Notes: generated by a model not told the origin, from the letters alone. 64,000 nt of DNA from Terriglobus albidus (GCF_025685425.1 NZ_JAGTAS010000057.1:558001-622000); one strand, 5' to 3'; shown: positions 43,481 to 53,698, counted from the stretch's first letter. Numbers and translations are program-made.

Positions 43481-44929
43481 ATGCCATCGCTAATCAGCAG
43501 CGAACCGGAATCACACGGCGTCGAAGAACAAGTCACGGCGGCACTTGCGGCGGTGCACGGCTTCTTCATCCCCGAAGATTCCATCATGCTTGCGCGTGCT
43601 CCCGGACGACTGGATGTGATGGGTGGCAACGTCGACTACACCGGCGGCGCTGTCCTGCAGGGATTATTGCGGGAAGCGGTATGGGCAGCCTGCCAGTCTC
43701 GCTCTGACGACACCGTGCGTGTGCTCAATCCGGGCGCCTCCTGCTACGGCTGGACGACAAGCTTCGAGGTCAGTCTGAGCGCGCTGCGCGATGAGGATGC
43801 GATACAGACGATATGCAACGCAGAGGAAGGCAGCTTCTGGGGACGTTACGTTCTTGGAGCCGTCTACTTCGTCATTAGTCAATTCGAGGGCACTGGAACA
43901 AAAGGCCTCAACCTGTTCCTCCACTCCGACCTTCCTCCCAACAAGGGCGTCAGTTCTTCGGCAGCGTTGACCATCGCCGCACTCAAAGCCATATCTGCCG
44001 CCTGGGAGATTCCACTGAGCGGTGTTGCCCTGGCAATCGCGGGGCAATGGGTTGAGAACGTCGTGGCCGGAGCCGCATGCGGCATCATGGACCAGGCCGC
44101 GATTGTGCTGGGCAAAGACAGCCATCTCCTGCCTCTGCTCTGCCAACCGTGCCTTCCCTCCCCTGCCATCGCTCTGCCTGACGACCTTTGTATTTGGGGT
44201 ATCGACTCGCTGGCGCCCCGTTCCACCACAGACACGGCATATGCAACTGCGCGCGCTGCGGCATTCATGGGATACCGCATGCTCTGCGAGAAGGAAGAAC
44301 TTACAGTCATCGCTGATAAAAGCTCAGGCATTCCACGCTGGGTGGATGCGCGGTGGAACGGCTACCTTTCCAATCTGCCTCATCCGGAGTTTCGTTTACG
44401 TTACGAGTACTGGCTCCCCGAAAGGCTAACGGGCAGCGAGTTCATTGAGCGTTATGGAGAACACCTGGATCCATTCACGACGATTGAGCCTTCACGCGAG
44501 TATCCCGTGCGCGCAGCCGTCCGCTATGCCACAGAAGAGAACTTTCGCGTACGGATGGTGAGCTCGTTGCTGGAAGCCACCTCCTGGGATGCATCGGAGA
44601 GCTGCCTCCGCTTGATCGGCAAGATCCTCTACCAGTCACACCACGCCTACACAGAATGCGGGCTCGGATCGAGAAAGTGTGACGATCTCGTGGAGCGCGC
44701 GCTGAAAGCGGGTTTCCCGGGCGCGAAGATGACTGGCGGAGGCGCTGGAGGCGTTGTGGCAATTCTGGGCCGCGCATCGGACCGCCCAATACTTCTCAGA
44801 CTCGCGGAAGAGTATGCCCTCGACTGCGGCGCGGCTCCGCACCTATTTGAGGGCAGCTCTGACGGGGCAGATACCTTCGGCATACGTACGCTGCAGTTCA
44901 AAGCCGGCGAGGGATGGGTGTGTTTCTAA
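43481..44929 (+). CDS. GHMP kinase, L-arabinokinase-like
   Basis: 482 residues from ATG 43481 (a TTG 30 nt earlier is in frame). Motif 1 is ARAPGRLDVMGGNVDYTGG (39-56), not the GEHTDYNGG of galactokinases; DVMGG.xDY is what I recall of plant arabinokinase ARA1. The ATP loop is NKGVSSSAALTIAAL (154-168) and CGIMDQ lies at 200-205. Further agreement: YLSNLPHPEF, FIERYGEHLDPFTTIEPSRE, YQSHHAYTECGLGS and the final FEGSSDGADTFG. It lacks the N-terminal glycosyltransferase-like half of ARA1. Likely phosphorylates a free pentose or related sugar. Followed by an overlapping DMT transporter. Confidence 0.85.
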   Translation: MPSLISSEPESHGVEEQVTAALAAVHGFFIPEDSIMLARAPGRLDVMGGNVDYTGGAVLQGLLREAVWAACQSRSDDTVRVLNPGASCYGWTTSFEVSLSALRDEDAIQTICNAEEGSFWGRYVLGAVYFVISQFEGTGTKGLNLFLHSDLPPNKGVSSSAALTIAALKAISAAWEIPLSGVALAIAGQWVENVVAGAACGIMDQAAIVLGKDSHLLPLLCQPCLPSPAIALPDDLCIWGIDSLAPRSTTDTAYATARAAAFMGYRMLCEKEELTVIADKSSGIPRWVDARWNGYLSNLPHPEFRLRYEYWLPERLTGSEFIERYGEHLDPFTTIEPSREYPVRAAVRYATEENFRVRMVSSLLEATSWDASESCLRLIGKILYQSHHAYTECGLGSRKCDDLVERALKAGFPGAKMTGGGAGGVVAILGRASDRPILLRLAEEYALDCGAAPHLFEGSSDGADTFGIRTLQFKAGEGWVCF

Positions 44930-45852
44930 TACGCAGTTTCGGCCGAGGCCAATTTCTCGGCGCCATCCTGATGCTGCTAATCGCCAATCTCCTGTGGGCC
45001 GGCCAGGGAGTCGCCGTCAAACTACTCTCCGGCAGGCTCGGGCCTTTGGCAATCGCACTCTTTCCGCTCTACGGCATTACCCTTCTCGGATCAGGGTTGC
45101 TTGCCATCCATGGCAATCTCACGGAACGGTTTCGTGCTGCCTGGAGATATCGCCGCGAGTTCTTTCTTGCAGGCATCTGCGGACAACTGATGGCACAGGT
45201 CGGCATGACGCTCGGCGTCAGCTGGTCTACGGCCTCCAACGGCGCGATCCTGAGTCTGCTGATTCCGATCTTCGGCGCCATCATTGCCGTCTGGCTGCTG
45301 CGTGAGCGGCTGTCGCTACTTCGTGTAAGCGCTCTGCTGATGGGATTTGCCGGAGTCATCCTGCTATCACCGATTCACCGCGCCACCAGCCCCGGCACCC
45401 GCGTTCACGAGATCGCCGGCAACTGGCTGATCGCCATCGGATGCTTCGGTTCCGCGTTTTACAACGTGTATTCCAAGCGCCTGCTCGAGCACTTCAACGG
45501 ACTCGAAACCCTGTTCTTCAGCTACCTGTCCACGACGGTCTTCAGCCTGCCCATACTCTTCCTGCTGGAACCGGACTGCGTACGGAATCTGTCTCGGCTG
45601 ACCATGACACAGTGGAGTGCATTCAGCTATCTCGCCATCTTGCTCTACGGCGTTTCGATGGTGCTCTTCCTCCGCGCTATTGAATCGGTGGATACCATCC
45701 TCGCCTCCGCCTCGCTCTACCTGATGCCGATCTTCGGCGTAGCTCTGGCCTTCACTATCCTCAGAGAACGTATCGCTCCACACGCCCTGCTCGGCTCGGG
45801 AATCGTGCTCTTTGCCACGCTGATCCTCTTCCGCTACGACTACGCACTCTAG
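44914..45852 (+). CDS. EamA/DMT-family transporter
   Basis: 312 residues, ten helices in two EamA repeats (LLWAGQGVAVKLLSGRLGPL; LIAIGCFGSAFYNVYSKRLL). Start ATG 44914 overlaps the kinase by 16 nt. DMT permeases carry small metabolites; here probably a partner of the kinase, importing or exporting the sugar or a product. Confidence 0.9.
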   Translation: MGVFLIRSFGRGQFLGAILMLLIANLLWAGQGVAVKLLSGRLGPLAIALFPLYGITLLGSGLLAIHGNLTERFRAAWRYRREFFLAGICGQLMAQVGMTLGVSWSTASNGAILSLLIPIFGAIIAVWLLRERLSLLRVSALLMGFAGVILLSPIHRATSPGTRVHEIAGNWLIAIGCFGSAFYNVYSKRLLEHFNGLETLFFSYLSTTVFSLPILFLLEPDCVRNLSRLTMTQWSAFSYLAILLYGVSMVLFLRAIESVDTILASASLYLMPIFGVALAFTILRERIAPHALLGSGIVLFATLILFRYDYAL

Positions 45853-45929
45853 GGACCCCCAGAGTGGGGATTGTTAATAATTAACATCCTTCCACCCAAG
45901 AGACGGAAAGACGTCTATGCTCTTATTTT

Positions 45930-46451
45930 GTGAAGGCTAAACGGTCATACCCCGAAACGGATAACTCTCTTTTGCTACCAAAAGAGGGCGGGGAGGGTGT
46001 TAATTATTTTCGGAGGGAGAGGGGACGCTTCGTTATCTCTACCGACCCCAACTCTCTTGACCCCGAAGCGGTCTATGGATTTCTCGCCGAAGCCAAATGG
46101 TGGTCAAATCTCACTCCGGAATCAATGCACCGCGCGCTGCGTCACTCAATCTGCTTTTCGTTATTGGAAGAAGGCCGTCAGATCGGTCTTGCGCGCATCA
46201 TCACCGATTACGTGACCTACGCCTATCTCTGCGATGTGTTCATCGTCGAAGAACGCCGCCGGCAGGGCTTTGGAACCTGGTTGATCCGCTCTGTCCTTGA
46301 ACACCCTGACCTGAAATCGTTGAAGCGGATCTCTCTCATCACCCACGATGCGCAGAGCTTCTATCTCGGCCTCGACTTCCACTTCGCAGCTCATCCCGAC
46401 TGGTATATGGAACGTTATCTGGACAAGGTCTATCAGCCGTTCGAACTCTGA
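45930..46451 (+). CDS. GNAT-family N-acetyltransferase
   Basis: 173 residues. The GNAT core is plain: LEEGRQIGLARIITDYVTYAYLCDVFIVEERRRQGFGTWL, with RRQGFGT as motif A. The length and RISLITHDAQSFYLGLDF match the group of small GNATs of the acetyltransferase type. GTG 45930 gives a 23-residue leader; GTG 45999 is an alternative start close to a GGGGAGG. Substrate unknown. Confidence 0.85.
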   Translation: MKAKRSYPETDNSLLLPKEGGEGVNYFRRERGRFVISTDPNSLDPEAVYGFLAEAKWWSNLTPESMHRALRHSICFSLLEEGRQIGLARIITDYVTYAYLCDVFIVEERRRQGFGTWLIRSVLEHPDLKSLKRISLITHDAQSFYLGLDFHFAAHPDWYMERYLDKVYQPFEL

Positions 46452-46492
46452 TCACGGTCACGTGCCGATAAATGCGATAGAGCCCATGCATC

Positions 46493-46546
46493 GGGAGCCC
46501 CGTGTCCGGGGTCCCCAAGGGACATGGGCCGGGCTTTATTCTCCCA
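46493..46546. repeat. Modular intergenic hairpin repeat, copy 6a
   Basis: GGGAGCCCCGTGTCCGGGGT then CCCCAAGGGACATGGGCCGG: the inverse of the module at 24004. Start of a 370-bp gene-free gap between the GNAT and APC permease genes. Confidence 0.8.
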
Positions 46547-46599
46547 GGCGGAATTCTTCGGATGGCACGCACATGGCTTCTACGGCATAGCGACGAATT

Positions 46600-46770
46600 T
46601 CGCCTTGCATCGAGAGGTAGAAATATAGAGCGGGCCTTCAGCCCTCGATGGTTCAATGTTGCCCGAAACCTGGGGCTTTGCCCCAGGCCTGGGTATAGAG
46701 CGCGCCTTCAGCGCTTCTCTTGCCCGGGTGCCCCACCCTCGCAACGCGAGGGTGGGGCAAGGGACACCCA
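46600..46770. repeat. Modular intergenic hairpin repeat, copy 6b
   Basis: CCTGGGGCTTTGCCCCAGG (46669-46687), two GCGCCTTCAGC units, and a 12-bp perfect stem CCCCACCCTCGC (46731-46742) with GCGAGGGTGGGG (46746-46757). Same vocabulary as copies at 8666 and 12049. Confidence 0.82.
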
Positions 46771-46824
46771 CAAATTCCCCACAGGGCACAGAACGATCTA
46801 ATTTGTCGATACGCCTTAAGATAC

Positions 46825-48159
46825 TCAGGCCTCGATTGTTATGCCCGGTTTCCTCTGAACAACCCAGAGCAGAATGCCTGCTAGCGCCCATGCCGTGCCC
46901 GCCGCCAGTGCGAGACGTCCGAGGTTTCCCCAGAGAAACATGCAGGTGATGAGTCCGCCCAGAGACAGCAGCATGGGAAACCATTGATGCAGCTTGCCAT
47001 GACGCCAGCCGTAAAGGATAGAAGAGAGGTTCACTCCTGCAAAGGCAAGCAGCGCCCCATAGTTCAAGAGCTCTGTCCCAAGCTGATAGCTGAAGCAGAG
47101 CGCACCAACCAAGCAGATAACGCCGATAAGCAACACATTATTTCTCGGAATGCGGTTACGGGAGTCGACTGCAGCAAAAAACCGATGCGGTAGAGCGCCA
47201 TCCTGCCCCATGGCATAGAGGAGCCGTGCCGCCCCAAGCTGTGAGGCCATGCCCGATCCCATGTTCGCGAGAAGTAGAGCTCCATTCACGATGAAGAAGA
47301 GCAGCGGTCCTCCGGCACGACCGGAGACGTAGACATACGCCGTATCGAGATCGGGAAACGCCTGGCCACGCGGCCAGATGATCTGCGCGGCGTACACCTC
47401 GATGGCAGCAAGAATTCCTGTGATGAAACAGGTGAAGACGATGGCGCGCGGAATACTGCGTGCTGGGTCTTTGGCTTCATCGGTCAATGTAGAAATGCCG
47501 TCGAAGCCGATATACGTCAGCACCGCAATCGAGGTGCCGCGCAACAGGCCGTCCATACGGAAGGTTCCAGGGTCATAGAAGGGCTGAAGAAATGCTCCCA
47601 GTGGGAGGTGTGCTTGCATGGCGATCCAACGAACAGCGGCGGCCAGGACAAGCACGATGACGGCGCCCAGCAGCGCCGCGACAAGGGCGTTGATGCGAGC
47701 CGAGGTCTCTACTCCATTGCAGTTCAGAGCGGTGAAGAGGATGACGAAGAAGACTACAAAGACGACGTAAGGAATGCCGTGAATAAAGTTCATCGCTGCA
47801 CGGCTACACCAGATGACACAGATCAGTGGATTGAGGATGTAGTCCATCACCAGGCACCAGCCGGTCAGATAACCAAGGCTGGGATGAATCTCCTTACCGA
47901 CATAGAGAAACGCCGAACCACCGTGCGGATGAGCGCGGGCCATACGGCCATAACTGACGGCAGTCAGCAGCATGGCGATCATGGCAAGCAGAATTGCCGT
48001 AACAGCGTGACCATGCGTCTGCTGATAGATGATGCCGAACGACGGCATTGGCGCTGTAGGCTGAATGAGCACCAGACCGTACAGCACCAGATCACGGAAG
48101 CGCAAAGCGCGCTTAAGTCCAGGTGCAGCAGTCTGGTTCGCGGTAAGTGTGTCTGCCAT
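46825..48159 (-). CDS. APC-family amino acid permease
   Basis: 444 residues, about 12 helices. Family features: GYLTGWCLVMDYILNPLICV, TFLTYIGFDGISTLTDEAKDPARSIPRA compressed as YIGFDGISTLTDEAKDP, and the MGQDGALPHRFFAAVDSRNRIP loop, which is frequent in basic amino acid/polyamine antiporters. Substrate uncertain. Confidence 0.9.
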   Translation of the reverse strand: MADTLTANQTAAPGLKRALRFRDLVLYGLVLIQPTAPMPSFGIIYQQTHGHAVTAILLAMIAMLLTAVSYGRMARAHPHGGSAFLYVGKEIHPSLGYLTGWCLVMDYILNPLICVIWCSRAAMNFIHGIPYVVFVVFFVILFTALNCNGVETSARINALVAALLGAVIVLVLAAAVRWIAMQAHLPLGAFLQPFYDPGTFRMDGLLRGTSIAVLTYIGFDGISTLTDEAKDPARSIPRAIVFTCFITGILAAIEVYAAQIIWPRGQAFPDLDTAYVYVSGRAGGPLLFFIVNGALLLANMGSGMASQLGAARLLYAMGQDGALPHRFFAAVDSRNRIPRNNVLLIGVICLVGALCFSYQLGTELLNYGALLAFAGVNLSSILYGWRHGKLHQWFPMLLSLGGLITCMFLWGNLGRLALAAGTAWALAGILLWVVQRKPGITIEA

Positions 48160-48250
48160 GTGGTCTCAGTATCCCGTATCCGCAGTGGCAGATTCGATAG
48201 GGCGGATGGCCTACCCAGAACACGCTGGATAGGCCTTCGCCACAGTCTCT

Positions 48251-49699
48251 TTACGGATAGAGAGTCGCCGGCTTGATCTCCGGCGAGCCTTCCCCGGCGT
48301 ACTCAAGCAGCTTCTGCAGCTCCGCTCTAAGCTCCTTCGCCTTCTCTACATATTCCTTGCGGCCTGAGAGATTGACGAGCTCGTGCGGGTCATTGCGCTG
48401 GTCATAGAGCTGCCACTCAAGGTAGGTGGGGCTTTCAGACTTCTTTGCTCCAGAGATATCCGCGACACAGTAGGTCCAATCCGGCGTGCGGATCGCGCGG
48501 GCGGTCATCGACTCGCTGATCTGGACCAGTTCCTTATTCGGCCAGGCCTCGCGTGCTGCCGTGTCATTCAACAGCGGCAGGAAGCTGCGGCCCTTCCAGG
48601 AGGACGGCGCCGGCACGCCCACAGCTTCAAGCAGCGTGGGTGCGATGTTGATGATTCCGGTAAGCTCCGGAATCTGTTGTGCCCCGTTGAAACCCGGGCC
48701 GTCAATGATGAGTGGAATACGGATCGAGCTGTTGTGCGTGGACCGTTTGTACTCCTGATTGCGGGTCATGAAGTGGCAACCATGGTCGCTCATAAAGACG
48801 AAGATCGTGTTGTCAGCCTGGCTCGTCTCCTGCAGCACCTTGCGCAGACGGCCAACGGAGGCATCGATGCTTTCGCAGGCGCCGTAATAGTCAGGTAGTT
48901 GCTGGTGCCAGTCACCGGGGAAAGCGCGAAGATCGGGTGGCACATGGGCATTGATGAACCGCTCTGCCGATCCCTTCGGACCGACCATGCGATTCTCGTC
49001 GTTCTGCTGATGCGGCTCAAGCTGCGAGACGAAGAGGAAGAAGGGTTTGTCATGTTTCTGCCGAAGGAAGCGCTCTGCGCGGTCCGTCAGAAAATCGACA
49101 CGGTACTGGTTCTCGAACTTGATCTCCTTCCCGTCACCGTCAAAGAGTGAGCCGTAGTACGGGTGCGACGTGTGCTCCAGAGCGTTAGCGCCCTCCCACA
49201 GATCAAGGAAACCGCCGCGATACTCCGGCGGAACATAACCGGGGCCACCGCCCTGCGCTGCGGCTGCGGGCGAGAGATGCCACTTTCCGATCAGATTGGA
49301 GGTATAGCCGGCTTTGCGCAACTCTCCGGCGAGTGTGGGCAGCTCCGACTTCAGGCCGGGGCCGTTGCGCCACACACCGGTCTCGGTAGCGTAGCGGCTG
49401 GTCATCAGCACAGAACGCGCCGGTGCGCATACGGGCTGATTGGTCACGGCGTGGGTAAAGTTCTTGCCGCGCCGCGCCATGGCGTCAAGATTCGGTGTGC
49501 GGGTGGAGCTGTTGGCTCCATTCACGCCGACAAAATCCCAGCGGAACTGATCGGAGAGATAGACGATGATGTTCGGCTTCGACTTCGCAGCCGAACTCGT
49601 AGTGCGCTGTCCCTGAGCTTCGGTGACAGAGGCAGCCGAGCTGAGGACCGCGCCACCGGCGGCAGCAGAGGTGTTGCGGAGGAATTGGCGACGATTCAT
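48251..49699 (-). CDS. Exported type I sulfatase
   Basis: 482 residues from ATG 49699 with GGAGAAAG upstream. Tat-like signal NRRQFLRNTSAAAGGAVL. The formylglycine signature is C91-A-P-A-R95 in NQPVCAPARSVLMT, the C-type (CXPXR). Metal ligands appear as IVYLSDQFRWDF and FMSDHGCHFMT. Sulfatase family arylsulfatase-like, C-terminus complete. Follows the second TonB receptor by 16 nt, suggesting hydrolysis of imported or external sulfate esters. Confidence 0.92.
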   Translation of the reverse strand: MNRRQFLRNTSAAAGGAVLSSAASVTEAQGQRTTSSAAKSKPNIIVYLSDQFRWDFVGVNGANSSTRTPNLDAMARRGKNFTHAVTNQPVCAPARSVLMTSRYATETGVWRNGPGLKSELPTLAGELRKAGYTSNLIGKWHLSPAAAAQGGGPGYVPPEYRGGFLDLWEGANALEHTSHPYYGSLFDGDGKEIKFENQYRVDFLTDRAERFLRQKHDKPFFLFVSQLEPHQQNDENRMVGPKGSAERFINAHVPPDLRAFPGDWHQQLPDYYGACESIDASVGRLRKVLQETSQADNTIFVFMSDHGCHFMTRNQEYKRSTHNSSIRIPLIIDGPGFNGAQQIPELTGIINIAPTLLEAVGVPAPSSWKGRSFLPLLNDTAAREAWPNKELVQISESMTARAIRTPDWTYCVADISGAKKSESPTYLEWQLYDQRNDPHELVNLSGRKEYVEKAKELRAELQKLLEYAGEGSPEIKPATLYP

Positions 49700-49715
49700 G
49701 CGACTTTCTTTCTCC

Positions 49716-52700
49716 TTAGAAGTAGAACTTGAGACTCGCCTGCAGCTCACGCGGATCGTTCGGATTGTCGCGTGTGGCGCTGATCTGGGCAAAGGTGCTG
49801 GGCGAGGTAAAGTTCAGCGATCCGGGTTGGGCAAAGTTGGGCGTATTGGTGAGGTTGAAACTCTCCGCACGGAACTCGAAATAACGGACGTCTGACAGAC
49901 TAAACCTCCGGAAGACGGAGAAGTCCAGCCTGCGGAACGGCGGGCCGGAAACCTGAGCTGGAGCTCCGCCCAGGCTGCCCACAGCCGGGTTGGCAAAGGC
50001 CGCCGGATTGAGGAACTGCCTTGCGTTATGCGGGCCGGCATAAGGATCCTGCCCTGGCACCTTCAAAGCAAAGCAGCCCAGACCGGCGGCTGTGGTCGTC
50101 GTGCAGGCGACGGAGAACGGCTGACCGTCCTGAGCGGTAAAGATCCAGTTGGCAGACCATCCGCCGGCAAGTGCCCGCGCAATCCCGGTGGTCGCGTAGC
50201 GCTTGCCTTTGCCGAAGGGCAGCTCATAGGTGCCGCTGGTGTGGAAGATGCGGCGGACGTCGATATCGCAGGACGCGTAGTCTGCCCCGATGCCGTAGCC
50301 GGAGACATACGGCGCGCGGTATCCGCCGACACCGTTATCCAGCAGGTCGCGCGCCGTCCCCAGGCACTTCGAATAGGTGAAGTTGGCCAGAAGACTGAAG
50401 CCACGGCTCAAGCGATGCTCCACGCCGGCCTGGAGCGAGTTGTAGTTCTGCGAGGCGTTGCGGGCGTTGTAGTTGCCGCCTACGGCGAAGTCTTTGAAGA
50501 AGGCGTTCGACTTCGTATTCGCAGTCGGTGCAAGGATCGTGCTAACACCATTGGTAGCAAAGCTCGACTGGATGTGCTTCGCATTACTGCCCACATAACC
50601 GAGGAAGGCGATGGTTCTGGGTGTGAGCTGGTATTGGAACTGCAGATTGAAAGCCTGACTGTATGTGGTTTTGGGATTACGCGGCTCGCCGAAGAGTGAG
50701 ATGGAACCGAGCGTTGCCGATGCCGGATTGAGGGGGACGTTCTGCAGGCCCTGCGAGAGCGGCCCTACAGAATTGTCAGCCGTAACCGGTGAAATCGAGC
50801 TGCCGGCGGTATAGCTGGTGGTGACCTGGAAGGGGAAGTTTACCCATGGGCTGATGCTGAGACCGTGATTCTCATAGCCCTGGAAGAAGAGTCCATAGCC
50901 GCCGCGAATCACCAGCCGCTCACGTGCCTGATACGAGAAGCCCACACGAGGTGCAAAGTTCTTGTTTGATGCGTAACCCATGACCTTATCAGGGATCGGT
51001 GTGAAAGCAATGCCATCCGTTGCCAGCAGATTCTGGAAAGCAGACGGAACATTGGCGACCTGCGATTGCGGGATATAGAAACGTGAGACACCATCGCTGG
51101 TATCCCGTGTCTGAGCCGGAACGAAGTTTGCGAAGCGTCCATCGGTCTCAGTGGGAATACCAAGGAACTCCCAGCGCAGGCCGAAGTTGAGGGTGAGCTT
51201 ATCGGTGGTCTTCCAACTGTCCTGCACATAGGCGCCGACATACTGGCGCACCAGGTTGAAGATCGGCGAGAAGCTGGAAGCCGAGACGGTATTCGCTCCT
51301 CCAAGGCTGCGCAGCGTTCCCGGTGTAGGCGCCAGCGGAGCCAGAAGGAACTGCGCACGGTCCGTCGAGCCGTCTGTATTGGCTACAACTGACGTATAGC
51401 TACCGTTGTTCGCGAAGCTGCCGCGGGAGGTGCTCGGCGTCAGCGTGGGAAAGGCAATGTACTGGTATTCAATGCCGGTGCGGATCTGGTGCCGAGCTTT
51501 GTCGATCGTCAGGTTCTCGGTAAACTGTGCGATCTTGCTCGACTTGTCGCTGGGCAGCGTGCCAGGTGCACCGAGTGATGAGAGTTGACCGAAGGTAAAC
51601 TGCGGCAGGCCTCCATTGCCCTGCACCTGCGGGATACCGGGGACGCCGTACTGCGCCGGGATACCAAGCGTATTCGCTCCAAGTTGCAAGCGGACATCCC
51701 GCACGCGGCTGTAACCGACGCGGGCTTCGTTCACGATGTGCGGGCTGAAGATATGCGTCTCGCTCAACGCAATATTCTGCGACTGAGTGTTGCCATTGCC
51801 GGGACGCGAGGCCGAACCATCGGCCACTCCGGGAAATGGGCTGGGGATCGTCTGCTGTGTATTGACGATGCTGTAGCGCACGAAGGCCGTGTCTTTGGAG
51901 CTGAAGGCTTCATCAAAGCGAATATCACCGCTATCGGTCGTCGTGCGATTGATGGGACTGGTGACATAGTTGTTCTGCAGAGCAGCGCTCGTCGGCTGCG
52001 GATAGAGATTAAGCAGCGCAACCGCGTTGTCCGCGAGCCGGCTGCGGGGGATCTGATTCAGAAGTGCCTTGTTTGCGGCAGTGGTGAAGTTGGTCACGCC
52101 GACAAGCGATCCGCTATAGAACGGATCACGCACATAGCCACCAGGAGTGCCGGAAAGACCGGTGACCGGATCAACGCCGCTTGCTGGGAGCTGACGTGTC
52201 GTGGAAGGATCGAAGACTGTACCTACAGGGAAGCTGCGGTTGAGCACATCACTACGTGAGCCGGATTGCAGTGCGATGAGATCCTGCAGATTGGTGTAGT
52301 TGTTATTGCGCTCGGCCAATGTGGGAACCGTCTGCGTGTAGGTCCGGCCCTGAGCAATGCGGCTTCCCTGGTAATCAAGGAAGAAAAATGTACGGTTGTG
52401 TCCGTCGTAGAGATGCGGAATCACGACCGGTCCGCCCAGCGTTCCACCAAACTGGTTCTGACGGAATGCCGGCTTGCCCTGTGTGGGCAATACGAAATAG
52501 TCCTTTGCATCGAGTGCGCTGTTGCGCAGATACTCCCACACGTTGCCGTGCAGGCTGTTTGCTCCGGACTTGGTACTGACATTCAGCACAGCCCCGGCGG
52601 AGTGGCCGAACTCGGCCGAGTAGGTGCTGGTCTGCACGGTGAACTCGCGGATGGCGTCCGGCGGCGGGAGTACGACATACTGCGCCTGGTTGACCAGGTC

Positions 52701-53345
52701 CGCGATAGCGGCGTTGTCGTCCATGCCGTCGAGCAGATAGTTGTTCTGGGTGCGACGAGCTCCATTGGCAGTGAATGAGCCACTCGCCTGCAGGTTGCGG
52801 CTGTCATTCTGTGCAAAGGTCACGCCCGGCGAAAGCTGCGCCAGGAAGGTCGCATTGCGGCCGTTGAGCGGCAGAGCATTGATGCTGTGCTCACTCACCA
52901 GTTGCTGCACGCTGGAGGAACGCGTATCGAGCAGCGGATTCTCGGTGGTAACCTCTACGACTTCGGAGGTTGAGCCGGCTTCAAGGTGCGGGTGGACTTC
53001 AAGCCGCGACTGAATGGTGACCTCGAGGTGTTCGGTGACGCTCTGTTTAAAACCCTGCTGCGAAACAGTGAGCGTATAGGTACCCAACTTGACGGGACTG
53101 AAGTTGAAGTAACCGTCCTGCCCGGAGTGCAGGTGCAGGACAATGCCAGTCTTCTCTTCCCGCAGAACGAGGTCAGCATCGGCGATCACGGCTCCGGTGG
53201 AGTCGGCAACCACCCCGCTGATGGAGCCGGTATCAACCTGGGCATGCAGAGCGTTCGACAAGACCAAAGGCCAGGTCAACAACAGAAGAAGAGTCACGTA
53301 CAGGCGATATCGGCGCAAAGCGGCCGCGCGGAGGTGCATAGACAC
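49716..53345 (-). CDS. TonB-dependent receptor, second, with carboxypeptidase-regulatory domain
   Basis: About 1209 residues from GTG 53345, which has AGGAG 5 nt upstream; ATG 53339 is two codons on. Signal peptide, CarboxypepD_reg-like domain (GSISGVVADSTGAVIADADL), plug (LPLNGRNATFLAQLSPGVTF; NNYLLDGMDDNAAIADLVNQ) and barrel ending LQASLKFYF. Same OAR-like class as the receptor at 39045. The sulfatase is the next gene. Confidence 0.92.
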   Translation of the reverse strand: MSMHLRAAALRRYRLYVTLLLLLTWPLVLSNALHAQVDTGSISGVVADSTGAVIADADLVLREEKTGIVLHLHSGQDGYFNFSPVKLGTYTLTVSQQGFKQSVTEHLEVTIQSRLEVHPHLEAGSTSEVVEVTTENPLLDTRSSSVQQLVSEHSINALPLNGRNATFLAQLSPGVTFAQNDSRNLQASGSFTANGARRTQNNYLLDGMDDNAAIADLVNQAQYVVLPPPDAIREFTVQTSTYSAEFGHSAGAVLNVSTKSGANSLHGNVWEYLRNSALDAKDYFVLPTQGKPAFRQNQFGGTLGGPVVIPHLYDGHNRTFFFLDYQGSRIAQGRTYTQTVPTLAERNNNYTNLQDLIALQSGSRSDVLNRSFPVGTVFDPSTTRQLPASGVDPVTGLSGTPGGYVRDPFYSGSLVGVTNFTTAANKALLNQIPRSRLADNAVALLNLYPQPTSAALQNNYVTSPINRTTTDSGDIRFDEAFSSKDTAFVRYSIVNTQQTIPSPFPGVADGSASRPGNGNTQSQNIALSETHIFSPHIVNEARVGYSRVRDVRLQLGANTLGIPAQYGVPGIPQVQGNGGLPQFTFGQLSSLGAPGTLPSDKSSKIAQFTENLTIDKARHQIRTGIEYQYIAFPTLTPSTSRGSFANNGSYTSVVANTDGSTDRAQFLLAPLAPTPGTLRSLGGANTVSASSFSPIFNLVRQYVGAYVQDSWKTTDKLTLNFGLRWEFLGIPTETDGRFANFVPAQTRDTSDGVSRFYIPQSQVANVPSAFQNLLATDGIAFTPIPDKVMGYASNKNFAPRVGFSYQARERLVIRGGYGLFFQGYENHGLSISPWVNFPFQVTTSYTAGSSISPVTADNSVGPLSQGLQNVPLNPASATLGSISLFGEPRNPKTTYSQAFNLQFQYQLTPRTIAFLGYVGSNAKHIQSSFATNGVSTILAPTANTKSNAFFKDFAVGGNYNARNASQNYNSLQAGVEHRLSRGFSLLANFTYSKCLGTARDLLDNGVGGYRAPYVSGYGIGADYASCDIDVRRIFHTSGTYELPFGKGKRYATTGIARALAGGWSANWIFTAQDGQPFSVACTTTTAAGLGCFALKVPGQDPYAGPHNARQFLNPAAFANPAVGSLGGAPAQVSGPPFRRLDFSVFRRFSLSDVRYFEFRAESFNLTNTPNFAQPGSLNFTSPSTFAQISATRDNPNDPRELQASLKFYF

Positions 53346-53698
53346 AGGTGCTCCTATGGCATGAGCAGGCACGTGTCGAGACGGAACTCTTACACGTGTC
53401 TCATTGCGTTGATTCAGTTGTGGGGAAGAAGCGTAACCGCGAGAGGAACACGAAGTGTGTTTCCTGCATGATGAGTGCAGCAGCGATCAACGACAACAAC
53501 AAAGGCAACAGTCCTGCCGGAACAGACGAACCAGTTCTACGGAAGAAAGTCGCATGGGCTGATGATAACGAGAACGGAAGGATGCGTCCAGCAAACGACA
53601 TTGGCGTTCTGCACAATCTTTGACAGTCGGGAAGCCGTTCTAGTATCTAGGTAACGCGTTTGACATCCTTTAATCTCCACGCTGAAAAGAGAGCCCAA
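53346..53698. other. Divergent intergenic region, no gene seen
   Basis: 353 bp between the TonB receptor and the secreted MBL hydrolase. No convincing ORF, tRNA or repeat found; probably promoters for both. Confidence 0.5.
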
